Origin: RHLJ01 sp965601955
GTDB lineage: Bacteria; Bacteroidota; Rhodothermia; Balneolales; Balneolaceae
Assembly (NCBI GenBank): GCA_965601955.1
Contig: OZ271855.1
Span: forward strand, 1,860,001-1,924,000
Reading direction: 5' to 3'
Length of the DNA: 64,000 bases
The notes beneath the pieces are model-generated. The model searched no databases. It was given only the letters and a program-made list of their open reading frames with translations, and was not told where the DNA came from. The position numbers were made by a program, and so were the translations under genes. Below, one piece after another: positions 16,677 through 25,728 of this stretch; the first letter of the stretch is position 1; every line of letters starts with the position of its first letter.

Positions 16677-18923
16677 TATCAATTCGATAGTTCGAATAAG
16701 CAAGTCTTCTGAGTTTCCGCCAATCATAATTTCGAATTCTCCGGGCTCAGCTGCGAATGTTCGGTCGGGGCCATAGAATGCTAATGTTTCCCAGTTAATA
16801 TCAAAGACCACCTGCTTCGATTCCCCTGGTTCGAGTTCAACTTTTGTAAAACCTTTAAGCTCCTTTATGGGGCGGATGGTTGAAGAAAATAAGTCATTAA
16901 TATAGAGTTGAACGGTTTCACAGCCTCTTACCTGGCTAGTATTTTTGACTTCAATAGAAGCAAAAATTTGTTCATTCATCTTCATAGTTAATGAGCTGAG
17001 CTCCAGGTTTGAATATTCAAAAGTCGTGTAGCTTAAACCATGCCCAAATGAATATTGAGGGGTTTTTTCAGAATCGACATAATGAGACCAAAATACATAT
17101 AAGGGGTCAACGTCGGGATTTACCGGGCGCCCTGTATTAGTTCTATTATAGGAAATTGGCATTTGACCAACGTTTCTAGGAATTGACATTGCCAGCTTGC
17201 CCGAAGGGTTGTAATCTCCAAATAGCACATCTGCGATCGCATTACCCGATTCAGAACCTAACTGCCAACACTCGAGGATAGTCGACATATTTTCATATAA
17301 CCACGGCTCTGCAATTGGTCTGCCATTTATAAGAACTACTACTATGTTTTCGTTTACTTTATTGATCTCTTTGAGCAAATCAAGTTGAGTTCCCTTTAAC
17401 CCAATTTCCGTTTGGCTTCGTCCTTCTCCGGACTGAAAGCATTCTTCTCCTAAAGCTATAATGACCATATCAGAAGATGCAGCAAGTTCAACTGCATCTC
17501 CAAAACCTGATCGATCATTCGCGTTAGACAGATCAAGTACTTGCGTAAATTCCGGGACGCCGGTTGAAAGGGTATATCCTTTGGCAAAGCGAATGTCTAT
17601 GTCTTCCGATACTTTGTTTTGAAGCCCTTCGAGCAAAGAGACCGCACTAAATGGTACTGCCTGAGCTCTCCAGGTTCCGATAGGTGTATCTTTATCTTCA
17701 GCAAGTGACCCAATTACTGCTATCGACTTTGCTTCCTTTGAAAGGGGGAGGAGATTCTTTTCATTTTTTAGTAGAACAATAGACTTCAAAGCGGCTTCTT
17801 TTGCGGCTTCTAAGTGTTCGCTGCAGTACACTTTTGACTGTTCCAGGTGCTCATCACAGTACCTGTATGGATCATCGAAAAGACCTAGCTTGAATTTTAG
17901 CGTGAGAATCCTTCGAACAGCATCATCAATTATTGATTCATCAACTTCTCCGGATTCAACTATTTCTTTAAGGAAGTATTCAAACCCCTGGGACTCCATA
18001 TCCATATCCGAGCCTGCTAATACTGCTTTTTTGGAGGCCTCCCGTAAGTTTTTGGCATATTGATGAATTTTCATCTCTCCAATCGTATTCCAATCGGTGA
18101 TAATGAAGCCTTCGAAGCCCCAGTCTTCTTTTAAAATCTTTCGTTGCAGGTGAGTATTTGCAGTTACAGGAATGCCATCTATATCGTTGAAGGAGTTCAT
18201 AACGGTTGCCACACCAGCTTCTACCGATGCTTTAAAAGGAGGGAACACGTGATTATAAAGAGTATTGGTATTTAATTCAGTAGTGTTGTAATCCCTGCCT
18301 CCCACAACAAATCCGTAGCCTGCAAAGTGTTTTGCTGTAGCTGCTATGGTGTTTTTTTTTGAAAGGTCATTTCCCTGAAACCCTTTTACCCTGGCTACAG
18401 CAATCTGTGTTCCAAGATGAGTATCTTCTCCTCCTCCTTCAATAACTCTTCCCCAGCGTGCGTCTCGTCCTATATCCATCATTGGAGCAAATGTCCAATG
18501 TACACCGGAAGCAGCAGTCTCAGTAGCCGCTATTCTTGCAGATTTCTCAATTAATTCTAAATCCCAGCTGCATGATTCGGCCAAAGGTATTGGAAACATA
18601 GTCTTATAGCCATGAATTACATCATATCCGAAAATTAGGGGAATGCCTAATCTTGATTGCTCTACAGCTAGTTTCTGAGCTTTTCGAGTAGCTTCAACCC
18701 CATACACATTTAGCATAGAACCTACTTTACCTTCGGTGATTTTCCGGTATCGCTCTTGCTCGTCCACTCCTTCAGGCATAGGGCCAGTTATGTCCCAAGT
18801 GCTCGAATATTGGTTCATTTGACCTATTTTCTCTTCTAAAGTCATTTTAGAGAGAAGCTCATTTACTGCTTTAGCAATATCCTGTTGTTCAACAGGCTTT
18901 TCAAGACTAGCTTTAACTGCCAT
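16674..18923 (-). CDS. bglX: Glycoside hydrolase family 3 beta-glucosidase (BglX-like)
   Basis: 749 residues with the standard GH3 order: TIM-barrel domain (about 15-360), alpha/beta sandwich domain (about 385-590) and C-terminal fibronectin-III-like domain (about 650-740). The catalytic nucleophile is the aspartate in GFIITDWNTIGEM. Substrate-subsite motifs are visible in RDARWGRVIEGGGEDTHLG and ATAKHFAGYG. The sandwich domain contains ALGEECFQSGEGRSQTEIG, where the acid/base glutamate is expected. Unlike most BglX proteins there is no signal peptide: the product starts MAVKASLEKPVEQQ and goes directly into SKMTLEEKIGQM, so it is probably cytoplasmic. It likely acts on short beta-glucosides taken up by the cell. 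Confidence 0.93.
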   Translation of the reverse strand: MAVKASLEKPVEQQDIAKAVNELLSKMTLEEKIGQMNQYSSTWDITGPMPEGVDEQERYRKITEGKVGSMLNVYGVEATRKAQKLAVEQSRLGIPLIFGYDVIHGYKTMFPIPLAESCSWDLELIEKSARIAATETAASGVHWTFAPMMDIGRDARWGRVIEGGGEDTHLGTQIAVARVKGFQGNDLSKKNTIAATAKHFAGYGFVVGGRDYNTTELNTNTLYNHVFPPFKASVEAGVATVMNSFNDIDGIPVTANTHLQRKILKEDWGFEGFIITDWNTIGEMKIHQYAKNLREASKKAVLAGSDMDMESQGFEYFLKEIVESGEVDESIIDDAVRRILTLKFKLGLFDDPYRYCDEHLEQSKVYCSEHLEAAKEAALKSIVLLKNEKNLLPLSKEAKSIAVIGSLAEDKDTPIGTWRAQAVPFSAVSLLEGLQNKVSEDIDIRFAKGYTLSTGVPEFTQVLDLSNANDRSGFGDAVELAASSDMVIIALGEECFQSGEGRSQTEIGLKGTQLDLLKEINKVNENIVVVLINGRPIAEPWLYENMSTILECWQLGSESGNAIADVLFGDYNPSGKLAMSIPRNVGQMPISYNRTNTGRPVNPDVDPLYVFWSHYVDSEKTPQYSFGHGLSYTTFEYSNLELSSLTMKMNEQIFASIEVKNTSQVRGCETVQLYINDLFSSTIRPIKELKGFTKVELEPGESKQVVFDINWETLAFYGPDRTFAAEPGEFEIMIGGNSEDLLIRTIELI

Positions 18924-18997
18924 TAAATAAAATTCTAATCAACGTTCAATCAGTAAATTTAATCAAATTGAGTTATTAGAATCTCAGATAAAAAATC

Positions 18998-19378
18998 TCA
19001 CAGAGTTGGGACTCTTCTACCTTTAATTAGCTGGCGCTCTTTTTTTGTGGCAATAATCAAGCTGCTGAACCAATTCGAATCATCATAAATTAAGCCTTCA
19101 CGTATTGCTTCTCTATACACTTCACGAAATAATTGATGCTGAAACACTTTCACCTTCCAAACCACGATCATTCTTGACCAGTAGATTTGGCTGAGTAAAA
19201 TTCCTGCAAAATTAACCGATAAAATAAATTTATAGTCATGGTATTGAAGGGCAAGAATAATTGAGAAAATGCACATACCAATGAATATCAGGTAAGGGAT
19301 AAGTAGCAGATGAACTCTTGCCTTAACTAGAAGCTTATAAGCATCATTATTATTGAATAGATATTTTTTACTGTCCAT
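18998..19378 (-). CDS. Small two-segment membrane protein, unknown function
   Basis: 126 residues, not recognised. Two adjacent hydrophobic stretches (LLLIPYLIFIGMCIFSIILAL and FILSVNFAGILLSQIYW) are flanked by basic residues, predicting a membrane hairpin with a charged C-terminal tail of about 55 residues rich in K and R. It stands alone on the minus strand between the GH3 gene and an alpha/beta hydrolase gene, with no overlap to either. The reading frame has a normal ATG and codon use like its neighbours, so it is probably real. Confidence 0.6.
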   Translation of the reverse strand: MDSKKYLFNNNDAYKLLVKARVHLLLIPYLIFIGMCIFSIILALQYHDYKFILSVNFAGILLSQIYWSRMIVVWKVKVFQHQLFREVYREAIREGLIYDDSNWFSSLIIATKKERQLIKGRRVPTL

Positions 19379-19464
19379 GAATTAAAAAGCTAACGTATCG
19401 AATTCAAGAACAGCGAGCAGAGAAAATGTTACATCAGAAGTAGCAAATTTCTATAAGTATAGAG

Positions 19465-20334
19465 TTAATCATTGATTTGGCTAATGATGTACTCCATTTC
19501 TTCTCGGATTAGATTCGGGTTAGTCCATGGTACAAAGTGATTCATCTCAGGAATCATGATCATATTGGGAGGATTATTAGGAAGCATTTTCTCTATGAAA
19601 TAGGCATTAGCTTCAGGAACGAGATTATCTTTTCCTCCCTGAATCACAGAGACAGGCTGAGTAACGGAACCCCATAGAGGTTTCATTGTTTCAAGTTCTT
19701 GTTTAAGTGCTAAAATTTCCTCATTTGTTGAGTACAAGAAACCAGGTAGCATCCAGGATAAGATTCTATAGTGCACGGGTATTTGGTACCATTTCGTTTT
19801 TTCTAGCTCAGGGTCTACCGACCCTGCAACAATAATTAGTCCCTCAACCAGCTCCGGAGCATCTATAGCCATTCTTACTATAACCGGGCCCCCATAAGAA
19901 TGACCTACCAAGATTGCGCTAGTTTCTTCGCTCTTGAGCACCTCCAAAATATCTGCGGATTGTTTTTCTAATGATCGTTCAGGAATGCCATAATCACTAT
20001 TACCAAAACCGGGGCGATCAACGGCAATGAGGTGATATTCTTCTAGAAGAAGTTCATCAGATAAAAAGCCTAAAAAGTTATCCCAGGTACCTGGCGAACC
20101 ATGAACAAATAGAAAGGAGGGCTTAGAAGTATCACCGACAGTGACATAATGGATAGTTCTATCTTCATTGATAATAGTTTTGAATTCTGGTTGATAACTC
20201 AGTTCAGAAAAAGCAGAATCAATTTGTTCCTGTGATACTGTAAAATCCATATTGTTTAGAAAGATGAGGATTCCACCCAAAGAGAGCAGAACCAGAACAA
20301 ACAAGCCAAGAAGAGTTCGTTTTAAAATTTTCAA
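19465..20334 (-). CDS. Alpha/beta hydrolase, membrane-anchored or secreted
   Basis: 289 residues. An N-terminal hydrophobic helix (LGLFVLVLLSLGGILIFL) suggests export or anchoring with the catalytic domain in the periplasm. The alpha/beta-hydrolase core follows: oxyanion region FLFVHGSPGTWDNF, strand LIAVDRPGFGNSDYG, nucleophile elbow ILVGHSYGGPVIV with the catalytic serine, an acidic residue near VIQGGKDNLVPEANA, and the histidine in PEMNHFVPWTNP. The substrate cannot be inferred. It is divergent from the YgjP-like gene across an AT-rich 95-base region. Confidence 0.9.
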   Translation of the reverse strand: MKILKRTLLGLFVLVLLSLGGILIFLNNMDFTVSQEQIDSAFSELSYQPEFKTIINEDRTIHYVTVGDTSKPSFLFVHGSPGTWDNFLGFLSDELLLEEYHLIAVDRPGFGNSDYGIPERSLEKQSADILEVLKSEETSAILVGHSYGGPVIVRMAIDAPELVEGLIIVAGSVDPELEKTKWYQIPVHYRILSWMLPGFLYSTNEEILALKQELETMKPLWGSVTQPVSVIQGGKDNLVPEANAYFIEKMLPNNPPNMIMIPEMNHFVPWTNPNLIREEMEYIISQIND

Positions 20335-20429
20335 AAAAGCTTTTTTTAGTGATTCTACTACTAAGCTGCCAAAAAAGCATCACCAAATCATTAAATAAAT
20401 CCTGCTCTTAAATTTTTAGAAAAGATTTA

Positions 20430-21164
20430 GTGGTACCTTCAATTGTGATTTTTTTTAGATCAAGGAAAAGCTATCAAAAGCATTGGAACGGGTTGCCAAT
20501 AGAGGTAACCCGGAAGGATATTAAGAACCTCTACGTTCGGGTTAATAGAAGGACAGGGAAGGTTAAGGTTTCATGTCCAATCCATATTTCGGAAAGAGGG
20601 TTAGATGCATTCCTTAATTCCAAATCTTCCTGGATAGAAAAGCATTACAGGAATCACCTGTTAGCTCCAAAACCAGAAATTGACTTCGACTATCAAACCG
20701 GGGAGTTACATTATTTATTTGGAAAAGCTTATCCACTTAAAGTAGTGGATAATGCTAACCAAACAGGGGTACATTTTCTGGAAGATTGTATAGTTCTTGA
20801 GATGAAAGGAGCCTCTGACAAAGAAAAAAGAAAGAAGGTATTAGAAGATGGATACAGAACTCAGCTCAGGAAAAGGATTTCGAATTTAGTGCGCATCTAT
20901 GAGCCTAAAATGAATGTAACTGTTAATGAATATCGAGTTAAAAGAATGAGCACTCGCTGGGGATCTTGCAATATCAGGGCGAAAAGGATTTGGTTAAGCC
21001 TTGAGTTGGCGAAGAAAAGCGAAGGTTGTCTCGAGATGGTTGTAGTGCACGAGATGGTTCATTTACTGGAAAGGCTTCATAATAAAAGGTTCTACAAGTT
21101 CATGGACCTTTATATGCCTTCATGGAGAACATTTGAGCGCGAGCTAAAATCAGGGATCGACTGA
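20430..21164 (+). CDS. YgjP-like zinc metallopeptidase (SprT/M48-type fold)
   Basis: 244 residues. The zinc-binding motif is HEMVH in VVVHEMVHLLERLHNKRFY, with a downstream glutamate/histidine supplied by the same helix region. The preceding MSTRWGSCNIRAKRIWLSLEL is the conserved 'W-G-S-C' strand of the DUF45/YgjP family. The N-terminal half is a basic beta-rich region (VNRRTGKVKVSCPIHIS). Start taken as GTG at 20430; a GTG five codons later is an alternative. Members are often next to restriction systems, but no such genes are here. The physiological substrate is unknown. Confidence 0.85.
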   Translation: MVPSIVIFFRSRKSYQKHWNGLPIEVTRKDIKNLYVRVNRRTGKVKVSCPIHISERGLDAFLNSKSSWIEKHYRNHLLAPKPEIDFDYQTGELHYLFGKAYPLKVVDNANQTGVHFLEDCIVLEMKGASDKEKRKKVLEDGYRTQLRKRISNLVRIYEPKMNVTVNEYRVKRMSTRWGSCNIRAKRIWLSLELAKKSEGCLEMVVVHEMVHLLERLHNKRFYKFMDLYMPSWRTFERELKSGID

Positions 21165-21286
21165 CTCTTTTAGCCTGATTCTTTAGTGAGATTTTAGAAG
21201 AAATAGGGGCGGAGTTCCCTTAATTGGGAGTATGTTGTTGATTAGAGGGCATTGGCTGAACTATCGCCTAAAAATGATCAAGATGA

Positions 21287-22435
21287 TTATTTCATAAACT
21301 CATGATAGACTTCTTCAATCGATAGGGGAGCAACACCAAGCTTTTCCAATACCATAGATGCAACCTGTATTGCACATCCCCAGCTTATAGTAACACCTGC
21401 ACCACCATGTCCATAATTATGGATAAAAAGCCGGTTGTTTCTCTCTTCTGGTTCTAACCTCAACTCTTCCTTTCTATTACCCATAAAACGATACCCCATC
21501 CTGAGTTCTCTATCTTTGTATTCGCGCAGGTCTACTCCAAAGCTTTGCAGGATGATTTCCTGGTTTAAACTCAGGATTTGTTCGGGGAATGATTGTCCAT
21601 GAATCAGCTCGTATGGCTCTATCGTGGTTTCTCCTTTCCAGTTCATTTCTTTATCTATAGTACCTTTTTGCCTGCTCCCACCTAGTATCCATCCATCCTT
21701 TCTGGGATAAACGTATACATCTTGCAGAGTACCTTGACTAGATTTGTAGTGATCAGAACCAGGAGTAACATTATAAGAAATAGTTTTTCCCATTGTATCT
21801 CTTAACATGGGAGCTCCCTCAACAAAAAGTAAATGTCCTCGATAAATGATAGGGCTAAAATCCTCCTCGAAGAGCCACAGGCTGCCAAACTCGGAGCAGT
21901 TTATAACTATCTGACTTTCTAATTTTTCAAAACTTTCATGTGTTATTTCTCCAAATACGAGGGAGCCGCCTTTTTGTCGAAACCTGGAAAGCAACTCAGG
22001 GAAATACAAAGGCCAGTCGGCAAAAAAGCATTTGTATTCCCAACCCGTTTGAAACTCGATACCAGATTTGATAGGTATAGTATCAAATGAATTAAGGATA
22101 AGGGAGTCCTCCATTTCTGATACATATTCCGGAATGCTTTCTTGATGAGCAAAAAGCTCAAAATGTCTATGCGTGGTTAGCCCTTTGAACCGATGGTTGT
22201 GCAAGTATTCGAAGAAGGATAGGCTGTTCTTAAAAAGGCTGATTAGGTTTGGGTGTTTTACTGAATGCGGGATTACCGAAGCCGATGGAAAAGAGCTCAC
22301 CTCTAGTGGGTTTTCTGAGGTTTTTTGCTTTGCATAAATAGTTACCTCAAATCCTAAAGTTTGTAGTATTAGTGCACAACTTAATCCTGATACACCCCCG
22401 CCAATTATTGAAATCTTTTCCGTACTAAAATTCAT
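21287..22435 (-). CDS. FAD-dependent D-amino-acid oxidase-like protein
   Basis: 382 residues. The N-terminal FAD motif is ISIIGGGVSGLSCALIL. The C-terminus carries the DAAO/D-aspartate-oxidase signature: FIHNYGHGGAGVTISWGCA, where the flavin contacts and conserved tyrosine lie, and an arginine in RELRMGYRF suitable for binding the substrate carboxylate. This is closer to the eukaryote-type DAAO/DASPO group than to DadA dehydrogenases. It would deaminate a D-amino acid with oxygen as acceptor. A link with the alanine racemase gene in this window is tempting but they are 19 kb apart. Confidence 0.85.
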   Translation of the reverse strand: MNFSTEKISIIGGGVSGLSCALILQTLGFEVTIYAKQKTSENPLEVSSFPSASVIPHSVKHPNLISLFKNSLSFFEYLHNHRFKGLTTHRHFELFAHQESIPEYVSEMEDSLILNSFDTIPIKSGIEFQTGWEYKCFFADWPLYFPELLSRFRQKGGSLVFGEITHESFEKLESQIVINCSEFGSLWLFEEDFSPIIYRGHLLFVEGAPMLRDTMGKTISYNVTPGSDHYKSSQGTLQDVYVYPRKDGWILGGSRQKGTIDKEMNWKGETTIEPYELIHGQSFPEQILSLNQEIILQSFGVDLREYKDRELRMGYRFMGNRKEELRLEPEERNNRLFIHNYGHGGAGVTISWGCAIQVASMVLEKLGVAPLSIEEVYHEFMK

Positions 22436-22587
22436 TTTTAAACAACTTCAAAAGCTAATTTTTTGATATAGATCAACTTATAAACCTGAATTTATATGAG
22501 AATATATTAACATATATGAATTCTTATTAACTATGTCGGAGTAATTAAATTTATATCTTTGCTCAACCATAACTAGTTGACCCAACA

Positions 22588-23448
22588 TTGAGAAAAGTCT
22601 CTGTTCTCTTTCTTTTCTTAGCAGTAATAATCATCTCGAAATGTGATAGCATTCCGGTTTCTGACTTCCCGGATTATCCTGTAAGTATTCAACCTTATTC
22701 TGAGGCAGATTTAGTGGTACTGAATGCCAGGTATCAGGCTGAGAACAGGGAACATATTTGTTCGACGCTGAATGAGTTTGGCTATAGCGGATTTAGCCGG
22801 GTACTTTTCCCTGATGATATAAATCCATGTTTAGAAAGGTCGGAAGTTAGAGTAGAACTATCCGATCCCGACACGTTAATTTCTGTAGCAAAGAGAGTGG
22901 TGGTAAAAAACCAGGAATTTACCCTCGTAACTGATTCTACTGAATTAGTGATAGATGAAGTTACTCCATTGTATGGGTGTACAATTTGTGAAGGACCCGA
23001 TATAAATAGCGTGCCGATTGAGTATAAAATTTCTTTCATGCCTCAAACCTATGATGGGGTGGAAGTAAATGGTTCAAAGATTACGGTTTTTGTGGATTCT
23101 ATTGGGGTAAATCGCATTTGGGGGAATTGGTTTCCTGAATTTGAGGTGCCTGGGTTAATCAATATTGGTTATCTGGAGGCACAAAATATGTTGGTGGGTT
23201 GGGAAATTAATATGGAGCCTTATACAGGAGCTGATTCCATATTTGTTGTAGAACAAAAGCATTTGCAAGAACAACCTGAATTTGAATTTTACCCGTTCGT
23301 GAATGAGGGAGTACTTGAACTAAGGAAAACCTGGAGAGTGAATATTCGGTTTGAGGACAATACTTTTGAAGGATGGAACGCAAATATTGATGTGATAGAT
23401 GGTCTGTTTTTAGCGATTGAACCCGTTAATGCAGAAGCGGAATTTTAA
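22588..23448 (+). CDS. Putative lipoprotein, unknown function
   Basis: 286 residues, not recognised. The N-terminus (LFLFLAVIIISKCDS) is a lipoprotein-type signal with a weak lipobox ending in cysteine 19. The mature part contains four more cysteines, two of them in YGCTICEG, and many acidic and aromatic residues in a beta-rich pattern. The start is TTG at 22588. Upstream lies an AT-rich divergent region shared with the DAAO-like gene, containing an imperfect inverted repeat of GAATT-TATATG type near 22492-22532. No homologous neighbour helps with function. Confidence 0.65.
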   Translation: MRKVSVLFLFLAVIIISKCDSIPVSDFPDYPVSIQPYSEADLVVLNARYQAENREHICSTLNEFGYSGFSRVLFPDDINPCLERSEVRVELSDPDTLISVAKRVVVKNQEFTLVTDSTELVIDEVTPLYGCTICEGPDINSVPIEYKISFMPQTYDGVEVNGSKITVFVDSIGVNRIWGNWFPEFEVPGLINIGYLEAQNMLVGWEINMEPYTGADSIFVVEQKHLQEQPEFEFYPFVNEGVLELRKTWRVNIRFEDNTFEGWNANIDVIDGLFLAIEPVNAEAEF

Positions 23449-23568
23449 ATAATTGGGAATAGTTGATTTCAACTGTAAAGAGAGAAAATGGTAACATTTG
23501 TTCCTCTGACTTCTCCTTTGCCCTGAAAAGGACATATCCTGCAATTGATAAAATAAAGTAGTATCAAA

Positions 23569-23943
23569 TTGACTGAATTATTAGGAAAGAAAAAGCGAGT
23601 GTTAATCGTTGAAGACGACATGATCATCTCGCTAGTCATTGAAAACATGGTGAAAGAATTAGGTCATGATGTAGTTGGGAAAGCTATTTCAGGAGAAGAA
23701 GCAATTAATCTTGCTACAGAAAATGAGCCCGATTTGGTTTTAATGGACATTCGCTTAAAGGGAGAAATGGACGGTATTGAAGCAGTTATAGCAATAAAAG
23801 AAAAAATAGATACTTCGGTTATTTATCTAACCGGAAATTCTGATCGGGTAAATTATGATCGAGCTAAGGCTACAGAGTTTACTGATCTGATTACAAAACC
23901 ATTTACACTGGCCGATCTTACAAAATCACTTGAGTTAATTTAA
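23569..23943 (+). CDS. Stand-alone response-regulator receiver domain
   Basis: 124 residues, a single CheY-like receiver domain without output domain. The acidic pocket is in VLIVEDDMI, the phospho-acceptor aspartate in DLVLMDIRLKG, the conserved Thr in VIYLTGNSD and the Lys in LITKPFTLADL. Unusual inserts are absent. The start is TTG at 23569, giving TELLGKKKRVLIVEDD. No histidine kinase is adjacent, so partner and output are unknown. Such single-domain regulators often act in phosphorelays or on motility machinery. The next gene starts 67 bases later. Confidence 0.92.
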   Translation: MTELLGKKKRVLIVEDDMIISLVIENMVKELGHDVVGKAISGEEAINLATENEPDLVLMDIRLKGEMDGIEAVIAIKEKIDTSVIYLTGNSDRVNYDRAKATEFTDLITKPFTLADLTKSLELI

Positions 23944-24010
23944 AAAAACTTCCTTTTGTGCATCTTTGAACTTATAATTGCGTAGTCATCTCGCAAATTA
24001 TGGGCGCATT

Positions 24011-24700
24011 ATGAGTACAAAATTCAGGAATTTAAAGAACGATCTTCAAGACCTGGAAAATGATTCTTCAGAATCAGGCATCGGAATCTCTCCTAAATCA
24101 GGAGGTGGGGGGTCTAAAACAGCTAATTACATCCTTGTAATAGCTTTTATTGTAACCCTCGTGTTTTATGCTGGTAACAGGGTAAGCAATTTCTTCACTA
24201 ATATAGAAAACCCGATAGCTGAAGCCATTGAATCGTTCAATGAATACGATCCCGAGTTATTGGCAGGAATGGGAGAGATGATGGAAACCATGGGTTATGG
24301 GACACTTTCAGACGAGCAGCTTTCTGCACTTAGAGACGAAGGAGTAACTGCAACTGAAACCCAGGAGCTTCATGATATTGGATATACTGATATTACTTTA
24401 GAACAGCTCGTTGATTTACAACAAGCAGATGTAAGTTCAACCTATGCTACTATGATGAAAGAACTGGGCTATGACTTTACCGTTGATGATTTAGTCACTA
24501 CAAGGCGAAATGGGGTAACTGCTTACTTCACAAGTAGAATGATGGATCAGGGATATACCTTTGATGAACTTACAAAAGAGAATTTAATTCGCATGAGAAG
24601 TATAGGTGTTACCGATGGTCTGGCAGAGCGACTTACAAACGAAAGAGGTGCAAGGCCTACGGTAGATGAACTTATTCGCTATAGAATAAGTAACCAATAA
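24011..24700 (+). CDS. Membrane-anchored protein with BlaR1-associated 'GY..L..D.L..LR..GV' repeats
   Basis: About 229 residues from ATG at 24011; a TTG at 23978 would add eleven. A glycine-rich stretch precedes one membrane helix (YILVIAFIVTLVFYAGNRV). The rest is four or five 38-residue helical repeats of form 'GY-x-x-L-x-x-x-x-L-x-x-L-x-x-x-G-V-T-x-x-x-x-x-x-L-x-x-x-GY', for example DEQLSALRDEGVTATETQEL and TVDDLVTTRRNGVTAYFTSR. These repeats are known from C-terminal parts of BlaR1-type peptidases and from anti-sigma-like proteins, where they are thought to mediate protein contacts. An intrinsic terminator follows. It may form a unit with the receiver domain upstream, an inference from proximity only. 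Confidence 0.75.
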   Translation: MSTKFRNLKNDLQDLENDSSESGIGISPKSGGGGSKTANYILVIAFIVTLVFYAGNRVSNFFTNIENPIAEAIESFNEYDPELLAGMGEMMETMGYGTLSDEQLSALRDEGVTATETQELHDIGYTDITLEQLVDLQQADVSSTYATMMKELGYDFTVDDLVTTRRNGVTAYFTSRMMDQGYTFDELTKENLIRMRSIGVTDGLAERLTNERGARPTVDELIRYRISNQ

Positions 24701-24750
24701 GTAGCTTTGTTTAATTTTTATTTCTAAACAAGGTTCATACTAATTACTTT

Positions 24751-24783
24751 AAATCCCGATCGTGTTACGATCGGGATTTTTTT
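24751..24783 (+). terminator. Intrinsic terminator
   Basis: Perfect 13-bp stem: 24751-24763 pairs with 24767-24779 around a three-base loop (GTT), followed by a T-run ending at 24783. It closes the unit containing the receiver domain and repeat protein and lies 20 bases upstream of the FNR gene. Confidence 0.94.
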
Positions 24784-24802
24784 ATGCACCAATCACTTAG
24801 CT

Positions 24803-25726
24803 ATGCCAGAAATTGTACTACCTGAAGTAGAGTTAAATATAAATACTCCTAAAAACCCTACTGAAGCTACTGTTGTTGAAAACTATATTTGTACGGCAGA
24901 TAGTAGTCCCAATATTATTCGTCACATCACATTTGATATTGCAGGCACCGACTTAGAAGGTAAGTTCAGAGTTGGACAATCCATTGGTGTATTGCCTCCC
25001 GGAGAAAACGAAAAAGGCAGGCCTCATAAACTTCGGTTGTATTCGGTTTCTTCACCAACAAAAGGGGAGGGAGGAGAGCGACATTTAGTCTCAACAACGG
25101 TAAAACGAGCAATGGATGAAGTTGAAGGTACTTTCTATATGGGAGTATGCTCCAACTATTTATGTAATCTAAAAGTCGGAGACAAAGTTAAGGTGACCGG
25201 GCCGAGCGGAAAAAGGTATTTACTGCCAGAAAATATCCACGATTTCAACTTTGTTTTTTTTGCTACGGGTACTGGGATTGCACCCTTTCGAGGCATGATT
25301 ATTGAATTATTTGAAGCAGGTTTTAAGGGAGAAGTTGCCCTTGTTTTTGGATGCCCTTACCGAACGGATGTACTCTACCCCAAATTCTTTAGTGAAATGG
25401 CTGATGAGAATGAAAACTTTCACTACATCAAGATGATCTCCCGGGAAGACCGTCGCCCAGATGGAAGTAAATATTATGTTCAAACGGCTATTGATGATCA
25501 GGCTGGTACTCTGGATCCCATTCTTTCACAAGAAAATACCTTGATTTACCTATGCGGTATGAAAGGGATGGAGTCAGGTATTTATCATAATCTTGCAAAA
25601 AAGGGTTATCTAGATTACCTGGTCTTAAAAGGAGATTTAGCAGAAAGGGACCCTAACGACTGGTCCTGGGAAGAAGTTAAAACTCAGATTAAGCCATCTT
25701 CCAGAACCTTTGAAGAGGTGTATTAA
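24803..25726 (+). CDS. Plant-type ferredoxin-NADP(H) reductase
   Basis: 307 residues. The FAD domain carries the FNR signature KLRLYSVSSPT (R-x-Y-S) and the CSNYLCNLKVGDKVKVTGPSG segment. The NADP domain has FFATGTGIAPFRGM, FGCPYRTDVLYP and LIYLCGMKGMESGI, the latter with the C-G-M residues near the nicotinamide. The chain ends in EEVY, so the terminal aromatic residue expected to stack on the flavin is present, as in plastid-type enzymes. It should exchange electrons between NADPH and ferredoxin or flavodoxin. No ferredoxin gene is adjacent. It converges with a DUF502 gene, with only two bases between stops. Confidence 0.92.
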   Translation: MPEIVLPEVELNINTPKNPTEATVVENYICTADSSPNIIRHITFDIAGTDLEGKFRVGQSIGVLPPGENEKGRPHKLRLYSVSSPTKGEGGERHLVSTTVKRAMDEVEGTFYMGVCSNYLCNLKVGDKVKVTGPSGKRYLLPENIHDFNFVFFATGTGIAPFRGMIIELFEAGFKGEVALVFGCPYRTDVLYPKFFSEMADENENFHYIKMISREDRRPDGSKYYVQTAIDDQAGTLDPILSQENTLIYLCGMKGMESGIYHNLAKKGYLDYLVLKGDLAERDPNDWSWEEVKTQIKPSSRTFEEVY

Positions 25727-25728
25727 GC

